Source: a virus
Virus record (IMG/VR): IMGVR_UViG_3300025120_000017
Span: 1 to 64,000 of that record
Length of the DNA stretch: 64,000 nucleotides
Strand: one strand, 5' to 3'
The position numbers and the translations under genes are program-made. Below the pieces are notes generated by a model, which worked only from the letters and a program-made list of their open reading frames with translations, did not search any database and was not told the origin of the DNA. This document shows positions 7,558 through 15,498 of the stretch, piece by piece; the first letter of the stretch is position 1; each line of letters opens with the position of its first letter.

Positions 7558-7929
7558 TTATGATCCTACCAATTCTTTATATTGAGAAGCTGTAAGTAAA
7601 GAGCCTATTTCGCTTTCATCATCTATACTTATCTTTGCTAACCACCCTGTACCGTAAGGATCATTGTTTACTTGGTCAGGCATATCTTCTAGGCTATCAT
7701 TTATTTCTATAATATTTCCAGTTATAGGAGCATATATATCACTTACTGTTTTAACTGCCTCTATTGATCCCATTACTTCACCAGAAACTGCTGCCTCATT
7801 TTCTATTTCAACATAAACGATATCTCCTAACTGATCTTGAGCAAAATAGGTAATTCCTATAATAGCCACACCATCTTCTATCTGAATCCATTCATGGTCT
7901 TCAGTGTATAATAAATCTTCTTTAATCAT
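7558..7929 (-). CDS. gcvH: Glycine cleavage system H protein
   Basis: A lipoyl carrier that shuttles the aminomethyl group between the P, T and L proteins of glycine cleavage. The entire fold is present at normal length (123 aa, family about 125-130): Y-T-E-D-H-E-W near the start, the G-D-I-V-Y-V strand, and the lipoylation loop G-S-I-E-A-V-K-T-V-S-D with K60 as acceptor, then N-D-P-Y-G-x-G-W. The E-A-V-K-T-V-S-D version is the one typical of Bacteroidota, suggesting capture from a host. No P, T or L protein is nearby, so it would work with host partners or has a new role. It overlaps the small gene upstream by 8 bases. Confidence 0.93.
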   Translation of the reverse strand: MIKEDLLYTEDHEWIQIEDGVAIIGITYFAQDQLGDIVYVEIENEAAVSGEVMGSIEAVKTVSDIYAPITGNIIEINDSLEDMPDQVNNDPYGTGWLAKISIDDESEIGSLLTASQYKELVGS

Positions 7930-8068
7930 TTTCTATATTATTAACAGGTTCTTTAAATTCGTCATATACATAAGTATCATCACAAATTATTACATTACCG
8001 TTTGGTTGTAATATATAGTTTCCATTACATGATGATATGTATCTGCCTTTCCAGTGATTGCTTTCCAT
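7922..8068 (-). CDS. Small hypothetical protein, 48 aa
   Basis: This ORF exactly bridges the gap between the ATP-grasp gene and gcvH: it starts 11 bases after the former and overlaps the latter by 8 bases, which argues for a real, translationally coupled gene. The protein reads M-E-S-N-H-W-K-G-R-Y-I-S-S-C and continues with strand-like alternation and two Cys in all, ending acidic. No known motif. Confidence 0.5.
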   Translation of the reverse strand: MESNHWKGRYISSCNGNYILQPNGNVIICDDTYVYDEFKEPVNNIEND

Positions 8069-8079
8069 TATAATTCTAT

Positions 8080-9069
8080 TTATAAAGGTGATAATGATGA
8101 CTTATATTCTTTAGGATATTCGTTTTTCATATCTTTCCTATGCTTATTTTGTATATCTGTAAGTTCTTTATTAACATCATTTGACATTTTTGCATTATAT
8201 GCCATTTTTAGCCATGCTTCATATAGAACTTTAAAATGTGATGGGCCTATCCCTGGAGCTCCATTAATTTCAGGAACCCATAACTCACCATCATTATCAA
8301 GCATTAGGTCAATATTATAAAAATCTAATTTAACTTTGGTTTCTAATTGCTTTTGAATCTTTTTTATTTTATCCATGTATGGAAATTTATCCATATCTTG
8401 GTCAATATAAATTAAATCTATTTTTTCTTCAGCGTCTTTTTCACCAACTGATTTATCATTTTGTGTATTTGTTATTCTCTCAGCAATTAAAAGAATTTTG
8501 CCATTCATGATAAATGCTCTAAATTCTCTATCAAGATCTTTAGCTTCGCACCAAATATCAAATTCTAAATCAGATTTTTTAGCATCTTCATATGAATCAA
8601 ATTTTTCAATCCCCTGTGCGCTAAATCCTTCAGCAGGTTTAGCAATAATAGGTAATGTAAGATCTTCAATATCATCTAATGAATATACGGTTTTAGGAAT
8701 ACATTCACAAGTATCACCAAGCTCTTTTGAAAATACTTTCTTATCTGCGCTTATTGCATAATCATCTATTTTGTTAAAGATAACAGCATCATCAGATTCA
8801 ATAAAGTCATTAGGAGTAGATGTAAAATTTAAAATAGGATATTCATATGATATTTTATTTTTCCTATTTTCTGGAACATCATCATCAGTATTATAATTGC
8901 TTTCTTTTTTAATAAGAACTAGCCTAATGTATTTTTCATAAAGGCGTTTCATTGCTTTCTTTGTAAAGTCTTCTTCTTTTGAGGTAAGTCCTATGTTACC
9001 TCTCATTATAATTTGCATTGGCATATTATATGAAACTAATTCATTTATGAAATACTTTAAACTTTTCAT
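8080..9069 (-). CDS. ATP-grasp ligase with capsid-targeting-like leader, 329 aa
   Basis: A RimK-like ATP-grasp enzyme, a family that couples ATP hydrolysis to carboxylate-amine ligation. Visible elements: P-I-I-A-K144-P-A-E-G-F-S (phosphate-binding Lys and loop), R-E-F-R-A-F-I-M-N-G central strands, D254 in N-I-D-L-M-L-D, and E267-I-N269-G-A-P-G-I-G, the Mg-binding E-x-N. The first residues, MKSLKYFINEL, match the leader of the packaged-protein candidates (I-N-E at 8-10). The mature enzyme may thus travel inside the capsid. It heads the cluster with the 48-aa protein, GcvH and the GIY-YIG-like protein. Substrate unknown. Confidence 0.75.
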   Translation of the reverse strand: MKSLKYFINELVSYNMPMQIIMRGNIGLTSKEEDFTKKAMKRLYEKYIRLVLIKKESNYNTDDDVPENRKNKISYEYPILNFTSTPNDFIESDDAVIFNKIDDYAISADKKVFSKELGDTCECIPKTVYSLDDIEDLTLPIIAKPAEGFSAQGIEKFDSYEDAKKSDLEFDIWCEAKDLDREFRAFIMNGKILLIAERITNTQNDKSVGEKDAEEKIDLIYIDQDMDKFPYMDKIKKIQKQLETKVKLDFYNIDLMLDNDGELWVPEINGAPGIGPSHFKVLYEAWLKMAYNAKMSNDVNKELTDIQNKHRKDMKNEYPKEYKSSLSPL

Positions 9070-9125
9070 ACATATCTTATTTACTATATTTAATTATTGC
9101 TAATATTTAAAAACGTGATTACACT

Positions 9126-9172
9126 AAAATCCCTGCAGATTTAAAAACATATTTTAAAAATGCAGGGATTTT
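9126..9172. terminator. Intrinsic terminator, 12-bp stem
   Basis: AAAATCCCTGCA (9126-9137) pairs with TGCAGGGATTTT (9161-9172) around a 23-base A/T loop, with A/T runs on both sides. It ends the minus-strand transcript of 9178-9387 and isolates the ATP-grasp/gcvH cluster. Confidence 0.7.
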
Positions 9173-9177
9173 ATATT

Positions 9178-9387
9178 TTAAATAGTTACTTCGCTAGGCC
9201 ATTCAATGAGCTTTAAGTATTTCTTCTTTTTGAAAAAGAAAGCATCTGCCCTACAAAGAGTTCCTAATTCCCTATCATTAGGAACAAGTTTACTTATACT
9301 AAATGGGATTAAAGATCTTAGTGTTTTTCCTAGTTCCCAATCGTTTGGAATCTCTTTTATTGTTTTTTCATAGAGTGTGTAATTCAT
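9178..9387 (-). CDS. Hypothetical protein with internal repeat, 69 aa
   Basis: Two related segments, P-N-D-W-E-L-G-K-T-L-R and P-N-D-R-E-L-G-T-L-C-R, suggest duplication of a short helical unit. The C-terminal half has a run of Phe and Lys. No family recognised. It lies 20 bases downstream of the DNA ligase gene. Confidence 0.55.
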   Translation of the reverse strand: MNYTLYEKTIKEIPNDWELGKTLRSLIPFSISKLVPNDRELGTLCRADAFFFKKKKYLKLIEWPSEVTI

Positions 9388-9407
9388 ATTAAATTATTTA
9401 TTGGTTT

Positions 9408-10799
9408 TTAAGATAATTTCTTTTTCATATTCTCAATTTGTAACATATCATCATAAGAATCTGCAGTTGATTTATCATCTCTTATTTCAATAAACACTGG
9501 GTGAAGTAATGATTTAGACCCTTTACTATTTTCAGATAATCCTGAACATTTTACTTTAATAATCTTACCTAATAAATCTTGTTGGTTAGCAGTTACATAT
9601 TCCATATCATCTTCTGACATTCCAGCTGGACTAGTTTTTACAATTCCATCAGATGATTGAACAGTGACAGATGATATTAGGTTTTCGTTTTTAGATCCAG
9701 GTGTACCTAAATTAAAACCTATAATTTCCATATCAAGATCCATTTCTAATTTCATTTTACATTGCCATTTAGGCTTTCCATCTTTCCATGCACCGTTCAA
9801 TGATTTAAGAATTGTACCTTCCTCTCCTCTGTTTAAACATTCAAGAAAATGTTCAACAGCTTCACTATATGAATTAACTTGTTTAGATTCAACTAACCTA
9901 ATCATTATAGGATTATATGTTGATATTAGTTTATGTAGTGTATTAAGTCTTACTGAGTATACTGTATCTGACTTATTATCCGCATATTCATCAGGTGTTA
10001 TGCAATCCCATACAGTAAACACGATACGGTCTAACGCATCTTGTAAGCTCATTTTATGTTTTTTGCTAAACTTGATAAGTTCTTTATCAATATCTTTACC
10101 TTCAGTTCGCTTTTTCCCGATTGAAATACATGAAGCAATAATACCATTAGATTCATACCTAGTAACATTATCCATAGTAAGTTCACCATTCAAAACAATG
10201 TTATCATTAAATTCTTTTAATTCATTTAAGAATTTTGATCCTTCTAAGTAACTTGGTTCTCCTCCTCTTGATTCTAATCTAATTGTTCCACCGTCAATTA
10301 ATGCATTACAATATCTTCCATCCATCTTAACATCGGATACTGCTCCATTACTTGTACTTAAAATATCTTTAGCGATAGATTCTTTAAATGCAACAGCTCC
10401 CATATATGGAGTCTTTTCAATAAAATTCTTTCCTAATATTTTATTAATATTAGTTGAGCCCATGCCGATCTTTACATCTTTTTCTATAATTCTTTCAATA
10501 ACATATGCATTATCTTCAGAAACTTTAGATAATAAATTACTAAGAAAATTACTTGCATCTTTACCAGTCACGTTTCTCTTATATATTTGATAGAGTTCAG
10601 TTATAGCATTTTTTAAACTTAGTTCACCAGTATTCTCTGAGTATTCAGGAATTTGCTTGATGTAGAATTTTACTCTTTTTGACTCTGCTAAATACAAGAC
10701 AGCTTTTAGAATTTCATTGTCTTTGTAAGTTTTCAGAATATCCATTTTTTTATTCGTGGATGATTCTGAAGCAATCTCGTTTAGGATGTTTTTAATCAT
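9408..10799 (-). CDS. 30: ATP-dependent DNA ligase (T4 gp30-like)
   Basis: Seals nicks in phage DNA during replication and recombination. Motif I is K-M-D-G in S-D-V-K-M-D-G-R-Y (adenylated Lys about residue 158). Motif III/IIIa region V-L-N-G-E-L-T, motif IV E-E-G-T-I-L-K and motif V W-Q-C-K-M-K-L follow in order. Length (463) is close to T4 gp30 (487), and the N-terminus (I-L-N-E-I-A-S) also resembles that of gp30 as I remember it, so it is a native start and not a capsid leader. A host-type promoter lies directly upstream. Confidence 0.93.
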   Translation of the reverse strand: MIKNILNEIASESSTNKKMDILKTYKDNEILKAVLYLAESKRVKFYIKQIPEYSENTGELSLKNAITELYQIYKRNVTGKDASNFLSNLLSKVSEDNAYVIERIIEKDVKIGMGSTNINKILGKNFIEKTPYMGAVAFKESIAKDILSTSNGAVSDVKMDGRYCNALIDGGTIRLESRGGEPSYLEGSKFLNELKEFNDNIVLNGELTMDNVTRYESNGIIASCISIGKKRTEGKDIDKELIKFSKKHKMSLQDALDRIVFTVWDCITPDEYADNKSDTVYSVRLNTLHKLISTYNPIMIRLVESKQVNSYSEAVEHFLECLNRGEEGTILKSLNGAWKDGKPKWQCKMKLEMDLDMEIIGFNLGTPGSKNENLISSVTVQSSDGIVKTSPAGMSEDDMEYVTANQQDLLGKIIKVKCSGLSENSKGSKSLLHPVFIEIRDDKSTADSYDDMLQIENMKKKLS

Positions 10800-10822
10800 A
10801 TTTTATTTGTTTTAGTACAATA

Positions 10823-10854
10823 CAAATATAACTAGAAATAATGAGATTATCAAA
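10823..10854 (-). promoter_or_regulatory. Bacteroidota-type promoter of the ligase gene
   Basis: On the minus strand TTTG (10851-10854), a 20-base spacer and TATATTTG (10823-10830): a full match to the Bacteroidota housekeeping consensus TTTG / TAnnTTTG. Transcription would begin near 10816, giving a leader of about 17 bases. It is the best host-type promoter in the window. Confidence 0.6.
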
Positions 10855-10857
10855 GAT

Positions 10858-11529
10858 TTATCTATCTATTTTCTTTAAATTAAAGTGTCTTTTATATACA
10901 TGTAGATTAACTGCATGATGATAATAATAACCAACATCTAATCCTAATTTATCTGCAACCATTTTTTGGAGCTTAGAGAAAAAATACTGATCATTACAAA
11001 AACCAAATACTAAATCATTACTTCTCATTTGAACACTCATGTTTAATTTTTCAGGAGTTTGTGGTGTACTGTAAAAAGTGATTGCATTTGTACATGGAGT
11101 ATCAAATTCATAATCATCTATTTCTTTACCGTCATATATTGAAATAACAGCTTGTCTTGTGTAAGGATCTTTTCTTAATTTATCAATTACCTTTTGTAAC
11201 TGATTATTTCTTTCCCATTGATAACCATAATTAGAGTTTACTTTTTTCTCTGCATCATCTGGGTTATACATTTTTGACCAAATCTTTGCACGCTTCTCTA
11301 ATTGCTCAACAGATCTATCACCACTTAAGTACCATTCCCATTCATAATCAGCATATTCTTTATTCCATTTTCGCCAAGGAGTATTTATCTGATTATCTTC
11401 AGGGTTTTCTATAATGAAGCCGATATCGAAAATGGCTTTAGTACCTATGTACACTAAGCCATTTTCATTTATTGCATCAAATAATTTTTCAAATGCATCT
11501 TGTGCATTAGTGAATGAATTATACCACAT
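10858..11529 (-). CDS. Thymidylate synthase family enzyme, probably dCMP hydroxymethylase
   Basis: The fold is that of thymidylate synthase: D-T-P-C146-T-N with the catalytic Cys, V-Q-M-R-S-N-D (phosphate-binding Arg and Ser), and H-x-Y-K-R-H at the end. In thymidylate synthase an Asn four residues after the Gly of L-G-x-P-F-N binds dUMP. Here the equivalent stretch is F-G-F-C-N-D180, so that position is Asp, as in T4 dCMP hydroxymethylase gp42 (Asp179). With gp56 also present, 5-hydroxymethyl-dCMP formation is the better reading, though a shift of one residue in the alignment would restore Asn. Length 223 is near gp42 (246). Confidence 0.75.
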   Translation of the reverse strand: MWYNSFTNAQDAFEKLFDAINENGLVYIGTKAIFDIGFIIENPEDNQINTPWRKWNKEYADYEWEWYLSGDRSVEQLEKRAKIWSKMYNPDDAEKKVNSNYGYQWERNNQLQKVIDKLRKDPYTRQAVISIYDGKEIDDYEFDTPCTNAITFYSTPQTPEKLNMSVQMRSNDLVFGFCNDQYFFSKLQKMVADKLGLDVGYYYHHAVNLHVYKRHFNLKKIDR

Positions 11530-11558
11530 AGTCTTTTTATTGTTAAATTAAAAGTTTC

Positions 11559-12188
11559 TTAATATTGTTTTTCAATCTCTTCAAATCCTTCAACAATTGC
11601 TTCTGCAACTCGTCTTCTCATTTCAGGATTATTCATTTTTTCAGCATCTTTTCTATTATCAAAAAACCACATTTCAAGCAACATAGCAGGCATTGCAGTT
11701 TTTCTAAGAACATAATAGTTTGCTTCTTTATCAATGTCACCATCAGACCATGTATCTAATCTAAACTTTTCATCTGGAAAGTTCTTCATTATTGATTCCA
11801 TCACAGCTGTAGCATACTTATCAGACATAGTTTCTCCCTTACTTGTAAATATCTCTATGCCATGTGCTTTTGTGTTGGCTGCATTACCGTGCATAGAAAA
11901 ATAACCACATCTTCTATCGCCTCTATAAAAATCATTAGCTTTTTCTACTCGCTGTCTTAAAGGCTTATCATATTCCGTATCAACAACATCAATATACTTC
12001 ATTCCTTTAACATTCATAATGTCTTTAACCATTTCAATGACTTGTCTATTAAAAACACCTTCATATAAGACGAACCCATCTTCAAATGTATGCATCTTTG
12101 CTGGTGCTGTAGCATATACTAATTTTCCTTTACCATCATTAATCATTCCTCCATGACCTGCATCTAATAACCATGTAATTCTTTTCAT
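11559..12188 (-). CDS. N-acetylmuramoyl-L-alanine amidase (Amidase_3)
   Basis: A zinc amidase that cuts the bond between MurNAc and the stem peptide. L-L-D-A-G-H12-G-G, Y-E43-G-V-F-N, S-M-H100-G-N-A and L-L-E172-M-W-F give the two zinc His, the zinc Glu and the catalytic Glu in the right order. There is no signal peptide or wall-binding domain, so it needs a holin or acts as the main cytoplasmic endolysin. It sits next to topoisomerase gp52, not to lysis genes. Confidence 0.88.
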   Translation of the reverse strand: MKRITWLLDAGHGGMINDGKGKLVYATAPAKMHTFEDGFVLYEGVFNRQVIEMVKDIMNVKGMKYIDVVDTEYDKPLRQRVEKANDFYRGDRRCGYFSMHGNAANTKAHGIEIFTSKGETMSDKYATAVMESIMKNFPDEKFRLDTWSDGDIDKEANYYVLRKTAMPAMLLEMWFFDNRKDAEKMNNPEMRRRVAEAIVEGFEEIEKQY

Positions 12189-12209
12189 GTTACTTATTTA
12201 TTTTTATAT

Positions 12210-13550
12210 CTAATTAACTATTTTAGAAAGATCTTTTTTAAGATCATATAAATCCTGTAAGTATAGATCTTGTTCTGTTTTTGCCTTAAGATTCTTAATA
12301 TTAGATTCAGTTTCTATTAAATCATCTTTAAGCTTTATCAATTCTTCCTTTGTTAATTTCTTAAGAGGTAGCTTTATCAAATATTCATATGATCCATCTA
12401 TTTTTTTAAAGTTAAGTTTTTCAAAATCATTAAGTACATCTTCAATAGGTCTTTTAGCAATTATAAGACTTCCATCCATATACATTTTTATAAACCTTAT
12501 AAGATTCTTCTTAAACTCTAGCTCGTATTTATATTGCTTTAAAAGAACTTCTTTTCTTTTTGAATATATACCAAGCCTATACTTAATAAAGTGATCACAG
12601 AGAGATTGTATAGTACTAAACTTAATTATTTGAAAGTTTTCATCAAGCAGTGTAAGATTTTCTGTTTTGCTCTCCGTTAACTTAAAGGCTTTAAAAATAA
12701 AATCTTTTTGGATTAGGTCAGATAATATCTTTCTTTCCATTTTTATCGTGTACTCAGGAAATTCAGAAGAATTATCTTCATATGATTTTATTAATCCGTT
12801 ATCTTGCAATTTTACCAAGTGTTCTTCAAAATCTTCATATGACTTACTTGGAGGTATTTCAGTTATTTTTAAAGTAGTTGAATTAACTACATCATAAGTA
12901 CCTGAATATTCCCAAGAACCGTTTGTGAGTGTTATTGGTCCATTAAATCCTTTAAGATAAAGAGAAGGTTCTTTCCACTTTCCATTTTTTACAAGACTTG
13001 TTATTGAATTTACTAAATCTAGAGGATTTCTATTAAGAACTTCGCTACCGTGACCTACTGCTATACCTTTTTGTCCATTTAATAAAACTGTAGGAATTAT
13101 AGGATAATATAAAACAGGCTCTATTTTCTGCCCTTCTTCATATTTATATTCAACTATATTAAGATCTCTAAATAGTTTACTAAATACATCATTTACTTTA
13201 ACTCCTATATATCTAGGTGCACCTGCTTCAGGGCTTCTTAATGAACCAAATTGACCATCTCTATCAAAATATGGCAAAGAATTTTTAAAGTCCTGTGACA
13301 TATTTATTATTGAACTATTAAGTGATGCATCGCCGTGAGCATAATTCATATCTGATGCAACTATTCCAGTTAACTGAAATATTTTATAGTATTTTGTTTT
13401 AGCTTTTTGTAATGCTGCAGTTATAATTTTTCTATGAACTGGCTTAAATCCATCAATGACTGATGGTATAGCCCTATCTTCTACAACACCTTTAGCATAT
13501 TCTAAATATTTAGTATCTAAATAATTAGTTACTGTTATTTTATTGTTCAT
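12210..13550 (-). CDS. 52: DNA topoisomerase II medium subunit (gp52)
   Basis: The breakage-reunion subunit of the T4-type type IIA topoisomerase, homologous to the N-terminal part of GyrA. V-I-D-G-F-K-P-V-H-R-K-I near residue 32, Y-A-H-G-D-A-S at 70, and A-P-R113-Y114-I-G-V with the catalytic Tyr that attaches to DNA. It ends in a long coiled coil without a C-terminal wrapping domain, as in T4 (442 aa; here 446). The ATPase and TOPRIM parts are at 15019-17286 on the same strand. Confidence 0.93.
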   Translation of the reverse strand: MNNKITVTNYLDTKYLEYAKGVVEDRAIPSVIDGFKPVHRKIITAALQKAKTKYYKIFQLTGIVASDMNYAHGDASLNSSIINMSQDFKNSLPYFDRDGQFGSLRSPEAGAPRYIGVKVNDVFSKLFRDLNIVEYKYEEGQKIEPVLYYPIIPTVLLNGQKGIAVGHGSEVLNRNPLDLVNSITSLVKNGKWKEPSLYLKGFNGPITLTNGSWEYSGTYDVVNSTTLKITEIPPSKSYEDFEEHLVKLQDNGLIKSYEDNSSEFPEYTIKMERKILSDLIQKDFIFKAFKLTESKTENLTLLDENFQIIKFSTIQSLCDHFIKYRLGIYSKRKEVLLKQYKYELEFKKNLIRFIKMYMDGSLIIAKRPIEDVLNDFEKLNFKKIDGSYEYLIKLPLKKLTKEELIKLKDDLIETESNIKNLKAKTEQDLYLQDLYDLKKDLSKIVN

Positions 13551-13567
13551 GGAGTTTACTTAATAAA

Positions 13568-13598
13568 AAAACGGGACTCAATATCGAATCCCGTTTTA
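13568..13598. terminator. Intrinsic terminator
   Basis: AAAACGGGA (13568-13576) pairs with TCCCGTTTT (13589-13597). It lies after the stop of 13601-13927 on the minus strand, just before the gp52 start, and would act on transcripts entering from upstream. Confidence 0.7.
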
Positions 13599-13600
13599 GT

Positions 13601-13927
13601 TTATTTCAGCTTTTTACGAATATCATTCATTTGCTGATCATATTCATTCATCTTATCATCAGGCCTAATCTTTGTTCTTATAATAGAATTCTGATCATAT
13701 AAATTTCTTTTTGAAATTTTTAAACCTTCAAGCTCAATGATAAGTCTTAAATCATTTTTAGAAACTGTATTACTTATTAAAGAATCTTGTAACTTAACAA
13801 CATTTTCTAATTTAACAATATCTTTCTTTAATGATTTTATTTTACTTTTTGTACCACAGGTATTCATAAATACTATTATCATAAATACTACTGCGGTGAT
13901 AGGAATGTAATGTTTAATCTTTTCCAT
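13601..13927 (-). CDS. Membrane-anchored coiled-coil protein, 108 aa
   Basis: An N-terminal membrane segment (residues 7-24, I-P-I-T-A-V-V-F-M-I-I-V-F-M) ends at a Cys, followed by a long Lys/Leu-rich coiled coil. The shape resembles an inner-membrane spanin or a small lipoprotein, but the lipobox (F-M-N-T-C) is poor. The role is unproven; proximity to a wall amidase makes a lysis role conceivable. Confidence 0.6.
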   Translation of the reverse strand: MEKIKHYIPITAVVFMIIVFMNTCGTKSKIKSLKKDIVKLENVVKLQDSLISNTVSKNDLRLIIELEGLKISKRNLYDQNSIIRTKIRPDDKMNEYDQQMNDIRKKLK

Positions 13928-13941
13928 TTAAAGCAGGTTTT

Positions 13942-14475
13942 TTATATTTGTGGTCCATCAGAAAGTTGTGTAGATGATTGAACTTCAGCAGATTGTTCTC
14001 TTAATTGCTCAGGATCAATCCCTTGTCTCTTAGCTTCCATTTCAAAAGAAGCATCTCTTAAGTTAGTTTCAGCCTCATTAATTTCCTTAACAACTAATGA
14101 TACCTTTTCAAGAACACTCATTTGCAAGTTCATAAATTCCGTACCTTTACTTGCATACTCATTTAGGTAATGAAATAGAGCTCTCACAGATTCTCTTTCA
14201 CAAAGTACTATTTTATCAGCTACTAATGTAGTTGAAATTTCTCTAAGTGCTTTAATTCCATATACTTCAGTTCCTTTCCACTTAGCTCCTTCAAGAACCT
14301 GTATTCCAATAAACTGAATTTCAGCAGTAGATAATTCAATACCATACTTTTCTTTTTCATAAGAATCTAACAATACTTGAAAATCTTTTCCTAATTCATC
14401 TACATCCTTTTCGTAGAAGCTTTTTAAAACTGTCTTTGCCATTTGTCTTGTTGGGTTTTCTGTTACTTTTTCCAT
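13942..14475 (-). CDS. Hypothetical helical protein, 177 aa
   Basis: A largely helical, acidic protein with a Gln/Ser-rich C-terminal tail (E-Q-S-A-E-V-Q-S-S-T-Q). No leader and no membrane segment. It lies between the topoisomerase subunits in one minus-strand run. Function unknown. Confidence 0.6.
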   Translation of the reverse strand: MEKVTENPTRQMAKTVLKSFYEKDVDELGKDFQVLLDSYEKEKYGIELSTAEIQFIGIQVLEGAKWKGTEVYGIKALREISTTLVADKIVLCERESVRALFHYLNEYASKGTEFMNLQMSVLEKVSLVVKEINEAETNLRDASFEMEAKRQGIDPEQLREQSAEVQSSTQLSDGPQI

Positions 14476-14506
14476 AATAATCTATTTATTTTTTAATACA
14501 AGTTTT

Positions 14507-15016
14507 TTATAATTTGTTTAAGTTAGCATTAATTCTTAACATAATTTCATCGAGCTTTTTTATTATATGAATGATAATATCATTAACAGGTAATATAGAG
14601 TCATCATCATTTATATTATTAAAATAATTAGAGCGCATTAATTCTATTACAGCATCTTTAGTATTAGCAAGCAAATTTATGCAATAATTTATTCTATCAT
14701 CATCATTAAGATCATATACTTTATTTATAATATTACCATCATCATCAGTATATTTAGATTTTGGTATATCAATTTCTTGTAAATTAACATTATAAAGCTT
14801 ATGATCATTCTCATGAGTCTTTAATAAAAATGCCCAGTTATTTTGAATGAACTTTAAATCAGCCATAATCAAATTATTAACAAAATCATCATCAGCAAAA
14901 AACTCAAAGTATATTTTATTAAGTATGTCTACTTCAATAAACACTGTTTCACTAATCCTATCTCTAAAATCATCTAAGTCATCTTCTTTTATCGGTAATT
15001 TAATTTCTTTTTCCAT
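14507..15016 (-). CDS. Acidic hypothetical protein, 169 aa
   Basis: Very rich in Asp/Asn/Ile, predicted helical, with D-D-D-G-N and N-D-D-D-S clusters. It starts 2 bases after the gp60-like gene ends, so it is co-transcribed with the topoisomerase. No domain recognised. Confidence 0.6.
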   Translation of the reverse strand: MEKEIKLPIKEDDLDDFRDRISETVFIEVDILNKIYFEFFADDDFVNNLIMADLKFIQNNWAFLLKTHENDHKLYNVNLQEIDIPKSKYTDDDGNIINKVYDLNDDDRINYCINLLANTKDAVIELMRSNYFNNINDDDSILPVNDIIIHIIKKLDEIMLRINANLNKL

Positions 15017-15018
15017 AA

Positions 15019-15498
15019 TTATTTTATTTTTTCTTTTCGCTTATCTCTAAATTCTTTATCTTTATGAAACCAATCTATTAAGGTTTTCTCTGTTATATAA
15101 TCTTCATCAATAATTGTAATATTAGGTTCATGAAGTATTTTTTTATATGACTTATCATCTAATGCCGCAAGACCTTTTTTATATGCAACTTTATATCTTG
15201 ATAATTTTGAAGAATTTTTAGATTCCCATAATTTATATTCATCAATAGAATAGAAATCCAATGTGGTTTTTCCATCCTTTGCTTGAAGTATAGGAGTGTT
15301 GCATATTTCTAATTTATTATGTTGGATTATTTCAGGCCAATACTTATAGAAAAAATTAATAAGCTGTGCGCATATTGAATAACCATCCGTATCAGCATCA
15401 GTACATATAACAACTGTACCGTATCTAAGAATATTATTAACTATAGGGCGCCTTCTCCTAACATTTTCTTTATCTAAATCTAACTTTATTATTTCCAT
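15019..15498 (-). CDS. 60: Topoisomerase II large subunit, C-terminal part (gp60-like)
   Basis: Carries the second half of the TOPRIM domain: L-R-Y-G-T-V-V-I-C-T-D34-A-D36-T-D38-G is the Mg-binding D-x-D-x-D-G, followed by F-F-Y-K-Y-W-P-E, C-N-T-P-I-L and Y-K-K-G-L-A-A-L. All of these match T4 gp60 (160 aa; here 159). The ATG follows immediately on the TAA of the gp39-like gene, in the same frame. The active enzyme needs this protein together with gp39 and gp52. Confidence 0.9.
   Translation of the reverse strand: MEIIKLDLDKENVRRRRPIVNNILRYGTVVICTDADTDGYSICAQLINFFYKYWPEIIQHNKLEICNTPILQAKDGKTTLDFYSIDEYKLWESKNSSKLSRYKVAYKKGLAALDDKSYKKILHEPNITIIDEDYITEKTLIDWFHKDKEFRDKRKEKIK

Noticed and set aside
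9408-10799. DNA ligase as a packaged protein because of M-I-K-N-I-L-N-E
   Set aside because: T4 ligase has a very similar native N-terminus and is not packaged as far as I know; the leader pattern (Phe at position 7) is absent.
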